Shown: in pieces, positions 43,029 through 52,050 of the stretch | Layout: every line of letters begins with the position of its first letter | Position numbering within the stretch: the stretch's first letter is position 1 | Source: Sporosarcina ureae | GTDB lineage: Bacteria; Bacillota; Bacilli; Bacillales_A; Planococcaceae | Length of the DNA stretch: 64,000 bases | Assembly: GCF_002101375.1 (NCBI RefSeq) | Contig: NZ_CP015207.1 | Location: 3,178,001-3,242,000 of the forward strand | Reading direction: 5' to 3' | Notes under the pieces: generated by a model | What the model was told of the DNA's origin: nothing | What the model saw: only the letters and a program-made list of their open reading frames with translations | Database searches by the model: none | Made by a program: the position numbers and the translations under genes

Positions 43029-44120
43029 ATGAAGTGGAAACCAATTTTACGCACAATGAAACCTTATACACCCGGTCGTTCATTAGAGGATGTCAAACGT
43101 ACATACGGTCTGCAAGAAGTACATAAGCTCGCTTCAAATGAAAACCCTTATGGTTCATCACCTGAAGTCGCGGAATATTTACATTCACAGGCTGCTAAAT
43201 TTGAAATTTATCCAGATGCGTACACTGCAGGATTACGTGGAAAGCTAGCTGAATTCCATCAAATTGATCCGAATGAAATTCTTTTCGGAAATGGTTCTGA
43301 CGAAATTGTCACCATTATTTCCAGATCTTTACTGCAACCGGGTACGAATACGGTGATGGCTTCTACAACTTTCCCGCAATACGCACATAATGCAAAAATA
43401 GAAGGAGCCGAAATTCGTGAAGTGGCTATGCTCGAAAATGGTGATCACGATTTAGAAGGCTTTTTACAAGCTACTGATGAAGAAACAGCGGTCATCTGGG
43501 TGTGTAATCCGAATAATCCAACAGGTAATCTTTTATCGAGTGAATCGATTAAAAAATTCTTGGATCGGGTACCAAAAACGGCACTTGTTGTTCTCGATGA
43601 AGCATACTTTGAATTTGTTACGGATCCGACACAGCAAGACGCTATAACGTGGATTCACGATTATGACAACTTAATTGTACTTCGTACTTTCTCCAAAGCG
43701 TACGGATTGGCAAGTTTTCGCATAGGCTATGGCGTCACTAACGCAAGTGTAGTAACGGAGCTCAATAAAGTGCGGAACCCGTTCAACAACAGCTCACTCG
43801 CATTAGCGGTAGCGGAAGTGGCTCTTGCTGATCAGCGGTTCCTTCAAGATTGTGTAACGAAAAATGATGAAGAACGAAAACGCTATGCAGACTATGCGAA
43901 ACAACATGCATTGGCAATCTATCCGTCGGCAACTAATTTTGTATTAATCGCTGTCCCTGGAGATGCGGATGCTGCATGCGAGATTTTATTGCAAAATGGA
44001 TATATTGTTCGCAGTGGAAATCTGCTAGGTACGCCCGGATTTGTTCGCGTGACGATTGGAACGCATGAACAAAATACAGGCTTCTTTAACGCGTTCGATC
44101 AACTATTAACTAACCAATAA
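43029..44120 (+). CDS. hisC: Histidinol-phosphate / aromatic aminotransferase
   Basis: A 363-residue PLP aminotransferase of class II. It works in histidine synthesis and, by position, in tyrosine and phenylalanine formation. The PLP lysine lies in TFSKAYGLASFRIGYG (about residue 224). ASNENPYGSS and NPNNPTGN are typical. ATG 43029 follows AAAGGAGGAG. It precedes tyrA, giving the aromatic branch. Confidence 0.95.
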   Translation: MKWKPILRTMKPYTPGRSLEDVKRTYGLQEVHKLASNENPYGSSPEVAEYLHSQAAKFEIYPDAYTAGLRGKLAEFHQIDPNEILFGNGSDEIVTIISRSLLQPGTNTVMASTTFPQYAHNAKIEGAEIREVAMLENGDHDLEGFLQATDEETAVIWVCNPNNPTGNLLSSESIKKFLDRVPKTALVVLDEAYFEFVTDPTQQDAITWIHDYDNLIVLRTFSKAYGLASFRIGYGVTNASVVTELNKVRNPFNNSSLALAVAEVALADQRFLQDCVTKNDEERKRYADYAKQHALAIYPSATNFVLIAVPGDADAACEILLQNGYIVRSGNLLGTPGFVRVTIGTHEQNTGFFNAFDQLLTNQ

Positions 44121-44132
44121 GGATAGATGACA

Positions 44133-45245
44133 ATGAAAACGACGGTAAGTATAATTGGACTTGGATTGATCGGTGGATCACTTGGTCTAGCATTAAAACG
44201 AAATCCAGAAATTCATATTGTAGGTTTTGACCGTTCTTATGCAACTGCTGATGAAGCATTTCGCAGAGGGATCATTGACACGGTCGCGCCTTCTGCAAAA
44301 TCAGCCTGTGAACAGGCTGACTTTGTTGTTTTTGCGACGCCTGTCAATACGACGGTTGCCCTTTTTGAAGAAGCGGTAGACTGGGACTTTAAAGAACATG
44401 TAATTCTTTCTGATACAGGGAGTACGAAAAAACCGATTATGGATGCTGCAAAGATCTTGCAAGAAAAAGGAATTACATTCATAGGTGGACATCCAATGGC
44501 GGGTTCCCATAAAAGTGGTGTATCCGCTGCGATGGAACATCTTTTTGAGAACGCATACTACATTCTTACGCCGAATGACACAACGACTGAAGAACAAATC
44601 GATGATATAGAGAAATTGCTTACCCCAACGAAAGCAAAATTGATTGTTCTACAAGCGGAAGAACACGATCGTATGACGGCAATCATCAGCCATTTCCCGC
44701 ATATTGTAGCTTCTTCATTAGTCGGCCGCTTGGCTGCACAGGAAGAACAACAGCCATTCGTGAAAAAATTAGCTGCAGGTGGTTTCCGCGATTTAACACG
44801 TATCGCTTCCGCAGATCCTATTATGTGGCGTGATATTACCATCCAAAATAGGGAAGAGTTATTGTCGCAAGTAGACGGTTGGCTCGACGAAATGAATACA
44901 ATTCGCGCTATGTTGGAAGACAATAATCCTGAGCAAATTTTCGATTTCTTTGCGCAAGCAAAAACGTACCGTGATCAACTTCCTTCAACAAATGAAGGGG
45001 CGGTTCAAGGTGCGCTCTACATGACATTTGATTTACACATCGACATACCAGATCATCCGGGTATCATTTCCGAAATTACGAAAATTCTTGCAGAAGCCAA
45101 TATTAGTTTGACCAATATACGTATAGTGGAAACACGTACAGACGTGTACGGTATTTTAGTTGTCAGCTTCCAATCGGCTGCTGAACGTAAGAAAGCTCGT
45201 CAAGTATTAACAGCAGAAACAGACTATTCTATGCACGTACTTTAA
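44133..45245 (+). CDS. tyrA: Prephenate dehydrogenase with C-terminal ACT domain
   Basis: A 370-residue enzyme that makes 4-hydroxyphenylpyruvate for tyrosine. The NAD motif GLGLIGGSLGLAL is at the N-terminus and GGHPMAGSHKSG in the active site. An ACT domain (about 295-368: HIDIPDHPGIISEITKILAEA) suggests feedback control by tyrosine. ATG 44133 is preferred to 44127, as AAGGA is 9 bases upstream. Confidence 0.95.
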   Translation: MKTTVSIIGLGLIGGSLGLALKRNPEIHIVGFDRSYATADEAFRRGIIDTVAPSAKSACEQADFVVFATPVNTTVALFEEAVDWDFKEHVILSDTGSTKKPIMDAAKILQEKGITFIGGHPMAGSHKSGVSAAMEHLFENAYYILTPNDTTTEEQIDDIEKLLTPTKAKLIVLQAEEHDRMTAIISHFPHIVASSLVGRLAAQEEQQPFVKKLAAGGFRDLTRIASADPIMWRDITIQNREELLSQVDGWLDEMNTIRAMLEDNNPEQIFDFFAQAKTYRDQLPSTNEGAVQGALYMTFDLHIDIPDHPGIISEITKILAEANISLTNIRIVETRTDVYGILVVSFQSAAERKKARQVLTAETDYSMHVL

Positions 45246-45260
45246 AAGGGGGAGAGCGTA

Positions 45261-46556
45261 ATGTCAGAACAACAAACGGTTTCATTTGAAAAGCCGGTTC
45301 TTCGCGGCGCTTTACAAGTACCTGGAGATAAATCAATTTCCCACCGTGCGGTTATGTTGGGTTCAATTGCAAAAGGCAAAACAACGATCAGTGGATTTTT
45401 GGATGGTGAAGATTGTCTGAGCACAATTGAAATGTTCAAACAGCTTGGTGTAAAGATTACTCGGAACGGAACTGCTGTGACTATTGAAAGTCCTGGTATA
45501 GCGGATTGGCAGACGCCAACTGTAGCACTTGACGCGGGCAACTCGGGAACGACTGCGCGCTTAATGCTAGGCATTTTATCTGGTTCTTCCGTAACGTCTG
45601 AAATGTGTGGAGATCAATATTTATCCAAGCGTCCGATGAAGCGTGTGACGAATCCTTTGGAGCAAATGGGTGCAGATATCACTAGCAAAGGATCAACAGA
45701 TTATTTACCACTTACAATCACTGGGAAAGAATTGCAAGCAATCGACTATTTGATGCCAGTTGCTAGTGCGCAAGTAAAGTCCGCTGTATTACTTGCGGGC
45801 CTTCAAGCAAAAGGCACTACATCTGTTACAGAAATTACTGTATCGCGGGATCACACGGAACGTATGTTAGTACAATTTGGTGCGAAGCTGGAACAAAAAA
45901 ATAATGTAATAAGGATCGAAGGTGGGCAACAACTGACAGGAACAGACGTTGTCGTACCAGGAGATATCTCTTCCGCGGCATTTTTCATGGTAGCCACAGC
46001 ATTAGTTGAAAACAGTGAAGTGTCGTTCCTGAAAGTTGGATTGAATCCTACTCGAACAGGTATACTGGATGTACTAGAAGCGATGGGTGTAGAAATCGAA
46101 TTATCAGATGAACAAGGATTTTCAGGTGAGCGTTATGGCACTGTACGAATAAAGCATTCGCGCCTGCAAGGAACTGAAATCGGAGGTGATTTGATTCCAA
46201 GATTAATCGATGAACTTCCTGTCCTTGCTTTATTAGCAACACAAGCAGAAGGAAAGACCATCATTAAGGATGCAGAAGAACTTCGTGTGAAAGAGACTGA
46301 CCGTATTGAAGCAGTAGCTACGGAATTACGGAAACTCGGGGCCGATATCGAGACCACGCCAGACGGCATGATTATTAACGGGCCGACACCACTTACGGGT
46401 GCCACACTTCAATCATACGGTGACCACCGTCTGGGAATGATGGCAGCGATTGCGGGATTGATTACGTCAAGTCCAGTTCACATCGATAATCCTTCTTGTA
46501 TCGCAATTTCATATCCACACTTTTTTGAAGATCTATCAGAGCTAGTCAATCAATAA
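45261..46556 (+). CDS. aroA: 3-phosphoshikimate 1-carboxyvinyltransferase (EPSP synthase)
   Basis: A 431-residue enzyme (AroE in B. subtilis naming) that makes EPSP from shikimate-3-phosphate and PEP. The motifs GDKSISHRAVMLGSIA (about 21-36), LDAGNSGTTARLM, and LRVKETDRIEAV are intact. The PEP-site sequence GNSGTTARL with LMLGIL is of the class II type often found in Gram-positives. ATG follows GGGGGAGAG. Confidence 0.96.
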   Translation: MSEQQTVSFEKPVLRGALQVPGDKSISHRAVMLGSIAKGKTTISGFLDGEDCLSTIEMFKQLGVKITRNGTAVTIESPGIADWQTPTVALDAGNSGTTARLMLGILSGSSVTSEMCGDQYLSKRPMKRVTNPLEQMGADITSKGSTDYLPLTITGKELQAIDYLMPVASAQVKSAVLLAGLQAKGTTSVTEITVSRDHTERMLVQFGAKLEQKNNVIRIEGGQQLTGTDVVVPGDISSAAFFMVATALVENSEVSFLKVGLNPTRTGILDVLEAMGVEIELSDEQGFSGERYGTVRIKHSRLQGTEIGGDLIPRLIDELPVLALLATQAEGKTIIKDAEELRVKETDRIEAVATELRKLGADIETTPDGMIINGPTPLTGATLQSYGDHRLGMMAAIAGLITSSPVHIDNPSCIAISYPHFFEDLSELVNQ

Positions 46557-46583
46557 AGCAGAATAGAAAGCCCAGGTGAAAAA

Positions 46584-47846
46584 ATGAATGTATTGCAGGA
46601 ATTGGAGCAAATAGTTCTCGATGGAGATGTAGATGCCCTACAAGATAAAATACAGAAACTACAAGCTTCAAATGAATATGACGCATTATACAATGTCGCA
46701 AATCTATTGATCGAATATGGATTCATCGGACAAGCCGATGAGATACTCTCTCAATTGTTGCTGCTATTCCCTGATGAAGCGCAGTTGAAAATAGATCGCG
46801 CCGCGGCCTTACTTGAACTTGGTGAAGAAGACGAAGCATTATTATTGCTGACAGACATTTCACCGGACGAAGAAGAGTATGTACAGGCATTGCTTGCTCA
46901 AGCGGATTATTATCAAATGCTTGGCCTTGCTGAAACAGCATTATCTAAAGTGCGCGAAGCAGCAACATTGGCTCCGAACGAACCGGTAATCCAACTCGCA
47001 CAAGCAGAACTTCTTTTGGATTCAGGAAGATACAGTGAGGCTGTGAGGATTTACGAGGAGCTTCACAAGACAACTGAAGAGATTGCAGGCGTTCGTCTGT
47101 CGTCACGGCTTGCGGAAGCATACAGTGCAGGGGCTGCGTATGAGGAAGCTATTCCTTTTTATGAGGCATTACTTGATAAGGAAGAGAATCCTGAAGAGAT
47201 GTTCGGATTAGGATTGGCATACTATCAAACAGGGCGCTACTCGGAAGCGGTCACACGACTTGAGCAGTTAATAGAAATGGATCCAGATTATTTCTCTGCT
47301 TATATGCTTGCAGGTCAAAGCTATGCGCAACAAAATGAAGACGACAAAGCGTTAGGGCTTTTCAAAAAAGGTATTGAACGTGATGAGTTCGATAAAGAAT
47401 TACAGCTGGCAGCAGGGAAATCTGCTTTGAAGCTTCAAATGCCAGAACAAGCAGAAGCGCATTTGAAAGAAGCGCTCGTTTTAGATCCTGAATACATCGA
47501 GGCACTCGTTACGCTTGCTTCGGTCTATGAAAATCAGGAAGAAGACCAAGCGTTAATTGAATTACTGACGTACTCTGAAGTAGATCAATTAGAAATCCCT
47601 TTACTTCATGCTTTTCTTGCATATGCCTATGAACGTACAGAAGATTACGAAAAAGCGTATGAAATGTATTTGAAAGCATATGATGGGATGAACGAAGATG
47701 CTGCTTTCTTAGATCATTATGCACGATTCTTGCTGGAAGAAGGTAAGCGCGAAGAAGCGTTATCTGTAATTCAGCAGCTAGTAAGAATCGCTCCGCATGA
47801 AGAAGAATGGACGGCATACATCGCGCAATCTGAAGAGGAGGGGTAA
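46584..47846 (+). CDS. ypiA: TPR-repeat protein YpiA
   Basis: A 420-residue acidic protein built of about ten tetratricopeptide repeats; units such as EMFGLGLAYYQTGRYSEAVTRLEQLIEMDP and EALVTLASVYENQEED are clear. It probably serves as a protein-binding scaffold. Its place between aroA and ypiB matches B. subtilis ypiA; the function there is not known. ATG 46584 follows AGGTGA. Confidence 0.9.
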   Translation: MNVLQELEQIVLDGDVDALQDKIQKLQASNEYDALYNVANLLIEYGFIGQADEILSQLLLLFPDEAQLKIDRAAALLELGEEDEALLLLTDISPDEEEYVQALLAQADYYQMLGLAETALSKVREAATLAPNEPVIQLAQAELLLDSGRYSEAVRIYEELHKTTEEIAGVRLSSRLAEAYSAGAAYEEAIPFYEALLDKEENPEEMFGLGLAYYQTGRYSEAVTRLEQLIEMDPDYFSAYMLAGQSYAQQNEDDKALGLFKKGIERDEFDKELQLAAGKSALKLQMPEQAEAHLKEALVLDPEYIEALVTLASVYENQEEDQALIELLTYSEVDQLEIPLLHAFLAYAYERTEDYEKAYEMYLKAYDGMNEDAAFLDHYARFLLEEGKREEALSVIQQLVRIAPHEEEWTAYIAQSEEEG

Positions 47847-47847
47847 C

Positions 47848-48408
47848 ATGAAGGCCATGGTTCCTGTAGCTGCCAAGAAAGAATTCTTGAGGTGGTTTTT
47901 AAAACGCTATCGATTAAAGCGGCGGGAATGTGTATGGATTTTAAATTATCTTCTCAGCAACGAACATTTATTAACGAATGTTCATTTTACAAACGAAGCT
48001 CATCACTGTCCGCGCGCTATGATTATTTCTACAACAGAGGTGGACAGTATCCCTTTTCGCTTTTACAAGGGTAACTTGATGACAGCTGATGCAGAAAAGT
48101 CGTTTCACGACCTCAGACTGCATCCTGACGAAGATATGTTCATCCAACTGAATTTCAAACACAGCAACAAATGTCCTGAGTATGCGAGTGTGGCGGAAGA
48201 GAATCCTTACTTGCCTGAAGATCTGCTGAAGAAAAAGAAAGACCAACAAATAGCAGAAAAGTTGTTGGAAGAGAGCTTTACCTTAACAACGAATGACATG
48301 TTGCTGAAGAAAATCGATGAAGCGCTCGACAACGGAGACCGTGAGCTGTTCATTAGCCTGACAGCTATGTTAAATGAGATGAAAAAAGACAAAGACATTA
48401 GCCAATGA
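47848..48408 (+). CDS. ypiB: UPF0302 protein YpiB
   Basis: A 186-residue cytosolic protein of the UPF0302 (YpiB) family. The N-terminal AAKKEFLRWFLKRYRLKRRECVWILNYL and middle NVHFTNEAHHCPRAMIIST are characteristic; the C-terminal part is an IDEAL-like tail (LLKKIDEALDNGDRELFISLTAML). ATG 47848 follows GAGGAGGGG. Its function is unknown. Confidence 0.88.
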   Translation: MKAMVPVAAKKEFLRWFLKRYRLKRRECVWILNYLLSNEHLLTNVHFTNEAHHCPRAMIISTTEVDSIPFRFYKGNLMTADAEKSFHDLRLHPDEDMFIQLNFKHSNKCPEYASVAEENPYLPEDLLKKKKDQQIAEKLLEESFTLTTNDMLLKKIDEALDNGDRELFISLTAMLNEMKKDKDISQ

Positions 48409-48440
48409 TTTCGCCCTTTGCGGTGAAATCATTGGTTTGC
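48402..48440 (+). terminator. Likely terminator of the aro-ypiAB unit
   Basis: CCAATGATTTC and GAAATCATTGG form a perfect 11-bp stem. The left arm contains the ypiB stop codon. The T tail is short (TTTGCGTT), so efficiency is uncertain. Confidence 0.6.
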
Positions 48441-48493
48441 GTTGAAGGGAAATATAGGCTAAACTTTACTGAGTAATGCAAGGAGGAATGACA

Positions 48494-48943
48494 ATGAACT
48501 GGGTTCCAAAAGATGTGGATACATATATAAATCAGAAAGAATATATTGATACTGTCGTAGTACCTTTAATAGCGATAGACACACGACCAGAAACGATGAA
48601 AAACAGTGCATCCTCTTCTGAGTTTTTGATGAATCTATCAATGTTCATCGAGAAGCAATTTAAAGGACGTATGATGTTCTTGCCTCCTGTCTCATACACG
48701 CAGTCAACAGACTTGCAGCAAATGGCGGATACGTTATCAAAGGATTTGAAGAAATCTTCCTTCACACATGTCTTCTATCTTACAACGGATCCTAAGTGGA
48801 CGAGCGTGACGGTGAAAGGTAAGGTCGTCTGGCTTCCGTCTATCCCTCTAGAGACAATGGACAACCATCTACGCCAGACGATCATGGAAGACCAGCTACG
48901 GCAAGTACTGACACACTTTATGGAAAGTTGGAATGTGCAGTAA
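48494..48943 (+). CDS. ypiF: DUF2487 protein YpiF
   Basis: A 149-residue protein whose start MNWVPKDVDTYI, the middle KGRMMFLPPVSYT and length match B. subtilis YpiF (DUF2487). ATG 48494 follows AAGGAGG by about 7 bases. In B. subtilis it is just upstream of qcrA. No catalytic motif is visible; function unknown. Confidence 0.85.
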   Translation: MNWVPKDVDTYINQKEYIDTVVVPLIAIDTRPETMKNSASSSEFLMNLSMFIEKQFKGRMMFLPPVSYTQSTDLQQMADTLSKDLKKSSFTHVFYLTTDPKWTSVTVKGKVVWLPSIPLETMDNHLRQTIMEDQLRQVLTHFMESWNVQ

Positions 48944-49263
48944 GGTTATCATTAATGAAGGCCGGGTTTAGGATTGCAACCACTTTTGGCTTAGAACTTG
49001 AACTAAAACAAATTTAATGTCATGATCAATACAGACGCACTCTAAACACCGTCCTCAAAAGGGTCAAGCACTAATCAAGACTTATTTAAAGGTTGATTGC
49101 CGTTTGTCACCAAATCTTAATATTTGTCCACAAACTTAAGTACCTACTAAAAGCATTATTGAATTTAGTTTCATATTGATATATCATAGATATGTCCTAG
49201 TATTACAATTAGCAAAAGAATGTCCGTGGGACTGACTTTGGAGTAAGAGGAGGGAAATTACTG
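48944..49263. other. Long regulatory-looking gap before qcrABC
   Basis: The 320 bases contain no coding frame that I can support. The sequence is AT-rich, with a likely promoter at 49176-49203 and short inverted repeats such as CAAAT-CTTAAT-ATTTG. I see no rho-independent terminator for ypiF and no perfect cre box. The space may hold sites for ResD or other respiratory regulators; this is inference. Confidence 0.4.
49176..49203 (+). promoter_or_regulatory. Possible sigma-A promoter of qcrABC
   Basis: TTGATA (49176-49181) and TAGTAT (49198-49203) are 16 bases apart, 60 bases before qcrA. Confidence 0.45.
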
Positions 49264-49764
49264 ATGAGCAATAAAGTGTCAAGACGCACGTTCCTAAGTT
49301 ATACACTAATGGGAACTGGTGGGTTCATGGCCTCTGCAATGCTGATGCCGATGATTCGTTTCGCAATTGATCCCGTTCTGGCCAGTGCCGGCGGTTCCGA
49401 CATGATTCCAACACCGCAAAAAGAAGCTGATCTTTCGGAAGTACCGGTTCGTGTAGACTATACAATCAAAGATCGACAAGATGCATGGTATACTTCTGAC
49501 GAATCTAACACGGCTTGGGTCTACAAAGAAGGCGACAAAGTCATAGCACTTTCTCCGGTCTGTAAACACTTAGGGTGTACAGTAAACTGGGAAGGCGACG
49601 AGCATAAAAACGAATTTTTCTGCCCTTGTCACGCTGGACGTTATAAGAAAAATGGTGATAACATTCCAGGAACACCACCGCTTGGACCGCTTGATGAGTT
49701 TGAAGTAGACGTCATCGACGGATTTGTCTATCTTGGTGGAGTAATACCGAACACATTAGTCTAA
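49264..49764 (+). CDS. qcrA: Menaquinol:cytochrome c reductase Rieske iron-sulfur subunit
   Basis: A 166-residue Rieske protein with a single N-terminal membrane helix (about 10-30, after RRTFLSYT, a Tat-like twin-Arg). Cluster ligands are CKHLGC and CPCHAG. It passes electrons from menaquinol to the cytochrome c haem of QcrC. ATG 49264 follows GAGGAGGG. Confidence 0.96.
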   Translation: MSNKVSRRTFLSYTLMGTGGFMASAMLMPMIRFAIDPVLASAGGSDMIPTPQKEADLSEVPVRVDYTIKDRQDAWYTSDESNTAWVYKEGDKVIALSPVCKHLGCTVNWEGDEHKNEFFCPCHAGRYKKNGDNIPGTPPLGPLDEFEVDVIDGFVYLGGVIPNTLV

Positions 49765-49786
49765 AGGGTAAGGGGGTACGACCGCA

Positions 49787-50461
49787 GTGTTAAATAAAAT
49801 TTATGATTGGGTGGATGAACGGTTAGATATCACACCAATTTGGCGAGATATCGCTGACCACGAAGTACCTGAGCACGTAAACCCTGCACATCATTTTTCT
49901 GCATTCATCTATTGTTTCGGAGGTTTGACGTTTTTCGTAACGGTTATCCAAATCTTGTCTGGTATGTTCCTGACAATGTATTACACACCGGATATTGAAA
50001 ACGCATGGAAATCAGTTTTCTACCTTCAGAACGATGTTGCATTCGGTGAACTTGTGCGAGGGATGCACCACTGGGGAGCTTCGTTAGTTATCGTAATGAT
50101 GTTCCTACATACTTTGCGTGTATTCTTTACAGGGTCTTATAAGAAGCCTCGTGAATTGAACTGGATCGTCGGCGTACTGATTTTTGGCGTCATGCTAGGT
50201 CTAGGTTTCACAGGATATCTATTACCTTGGGATATGAAGGCTCTATTTGCAACAAAAGTTGGGATTGAGATTGCCGCGTCAGTACCTTTCATCGGAGAAC
50301 AGATTAAAATCCTTCTCGCGGGTGATTCCACGATTCTAGGTGCACAGACGTTAACGAGATTCTTCGCGATTCATGTATTTTTCCTACCGGCTGCTTTGCT
50401 TGGGTTGCTTGCAGCACACTTTATCATGATCAGAAGACAAGGTATTTCCGGACCACTATAA
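49787..50461 (+). CDS. qcrB: Menaquinol:cytochrome c reductase cytochrome b subunit
   Basis: A 224-residue cytochrome b6-type subunit with four membrane helices. Paired haem-binding histidines lie in RGMHHWGASLVIVMMFLHTLR and FFAIHVFFLPAALLGLLAAHF. It holds the two b haems and the start of the quinol site. The GTG start follows AAGGGGGTA. Sequence is very close to that of Bacillus. Confidence 0.97.
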   Translation: MLNKIYDWVDERLDITPIWRDIADHEVPEHVNPAHHFSAFIYCFGGLTFFVTVIQILSGMFLTMYYTPDIENAWKSVFYLQNDVAFGELVRGMHHWGASLVIVMMFLHTLRVFFTGSYKKPRELNWIVGVLIFGVMLGLGFTGYLLPWDMKALFATKVGIEIAASVPFIGEQIKILLAGDSTILGAQTLTRFFAIHVFFLPAALLGLLAAHFIMIRRQGISGPL

Positions 50462-50512
50462 GAACCAATTTTTTGGTTAGGGTCATCTGAAATTTAAGAA
50501 GGAGGGAATAAC

Positions 50513-51280
50513 ATGCACCGCGGAAAAGGGATGAAATTTGTTGGGGATTCGCGCATCAAGGCTTCAGGCAAGATGTCGAATACACCAAAGGATTACTCAG
50601 AATATCCGGGTAAAACCGAAGCATTCTGGCCAAACTTTCTATTGAAAGAGTGGATGGTTGGATCGATTTTCTTAATCGGCTATCTGATCGTTACTCTTGC
50701 ACACCCGTCACCGCTTGAGCGTCAAGCGGACCCGACGGATACAATGTATATACCGATACCAGACTGGTATTTCTTATTCATGTATCAGCTATTGAAATAT
50801 GAATTCGCTTCCGGTCCTTATAACGTGATCGGTGCGATCGTAATTCCTGGTTTGGCATTTATGGCATTAATGCTTGTTCCTTTCATGGATACTACGAAAG
50901 AAAGACGTCCGTTTAAACGTCCGTTGCCAACAGGCTTCATGATTCTTTCATTCTTAGCTATTTTCTACTTGACTTGGGAATCAGTCGAAAACCACGACTG
51001 GGAAGCAGCAAAAGTTCAAGGTGCTATTGTGGACGAAGTTGAATATGATGAAACGGCAGAAGGGTATGAGATTTATCAGGGCTCTTCCTGTATTGGCTGT
51101 CACGGTGACTCCTTCCAAGGTGGACTGGGCTTACCGTTAACTAACACAGGTATGACACCTGAAGAAATCATCGAAATTGCTCATGATGGCCGAGGTTCAA
51201 TGCCTGCTGGTACATGGGAAGGTTCAGATGAAGATCTTCAAGTACTTGCTGAATTTATAGCTGAGCTAGAAACGAAATAA
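50513..51280 (+). CDS. qcrC: Menaquinol:cytochrome c reductase cytochrome b/c subunit
   Basis: A 255-residue fusion of a subunit IV-type membrane part (three helices, about 45-170) with a C-terminal cytochrome c domain. The haem motif CIGCH is near residue 196 and Met of GRGSMPAG is the likely sixth ligand. The haem is attached by the ResABC machinery encoded at 9-12 kb. ATG follows GAAGGAGGG. Confidence 0.97.
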   Translation: MHRGKGMKFVGDSRIKASGKMSNTPKDYSEYPGKTEAFWPNFLLKEWMVGSIFLIGYLIVTLAHPSPLERQADPTDTMYIPIPDWYFLFMYQLLKYEFASGPYNVIGAIVIPGLAFMALMLVPFMDTTKERRPFKRPLPTGFMILSFLAIFYLTWESVENHDWEAAKVQGAIVDEVEYDETAEGYEIYQGSSCIGCHGDSFQGGLGLPLTNTGMTPEEIIEIAHDGRGSMPAGTWEGSDEDLQVLAEFIAELETK

Positions 51281-51281
51281 G

Positions 51282-51312
51282 AAAAAAGAGTCAGGAAACT
51301 GACTCTTTTTTT
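51282..51312 (+). terminator. Terminator of qcrABC
   Basis: AAAAAGAGTCAG and CTGACTCTTTTT form a perfect 12-bp stem with a GAAA tetraloop and a T tail. Confidence 0.93.
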
Positions 51313-51372
51313 CTATATATTTATCTATAACTAAACTATACATAAAAGTAGTATATTCCGATGGAAGTGGTG

Positions 51373-51984
51373 ATGTTTTTGCGAATGTTATGGGCTCAAA
51401 TTTGGATGATCCTTTCACATAAATCATTTTTATGGATTCTTCTTTTTATAAATATATTAGGTTCCGTCTACGGATATGATTGGTATATGTGGCAACTGGA
51501 AATCACGGAACCGAAATTTTGGATTTTCGTACCGGATAGTCCTACCGCTACTTTGTTCTTTTGTATTGCTATAATAGGCTGGCTACTTAATCGAAACTTC
51601 AAATTGATGGAAGCTCTTGCACTCATCACTTTAGTAAAGTATGGCTTATGGGCAGTCGTTATGAATTTGTTAACTCTCGTTGTAACGGGTTCAATTGGTT
51701 GGGTAGGCTGGATGTTGATAGGCTCGCATTTCGCGATGGCATTGCAAGGAATCTTGTACTTGCCAAAATACAAGTTCACAGCTTGGCATATTGCAATTGC
51801 CGCAATTTGGACACTTCATAATGACGTCATCGACTATATTTTCGGACAAATGCCGATTTACCATGACCTTACGCAATTTAGCCCTCAAATTGGCTATTTC
51901 ACATTTTGGTTATCTATGGCTTGTATTGCTATTGCAATGTGGAATTATAAGTCAAGGCTGGATTTACAGATGATGAAAGCGTAG
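51373..51984 (+). CDS. ypjA: DUF1405 membrane protein YpjA
   Basis: A 203-residue membrane protein with five or six helices. The family motif GSVYGYDWYMWQLEITEPKFW near residue 30 and FVPDSPTATLFF are as in B. subtilis YpjA. The ATG at 51373 is chosen by comparison; ATG 51361 is also in frame. In B. subtilis it likewise follows qcrC. Function unknown. Confidence 0.88.
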   Translation: MFLRMLWAQIWMILSHKSFLWILLFINILGSVYGYDWYMWQLEITEPKFWIFVPDSPTATLFFCIAIIGWLLNRNFKLMEALALITLVKYGLWAVVMNLLTLVVTGSIGWVGWMLIGSHFAMALQGILYLPKYKFTAWHIAIAAIWTLHNDVIDYIFGQMPIYHDLTQFSPQIGYFTFWLSMACIAIAMWNYKSRLDLQMMKA

Positions 51985-52050
51985 TAAATAGTTGCAGTAA
52001 GACAGTAAACATTATAAAATTAAGGATAGAGAGAAAGGGGAGAACTAGAC

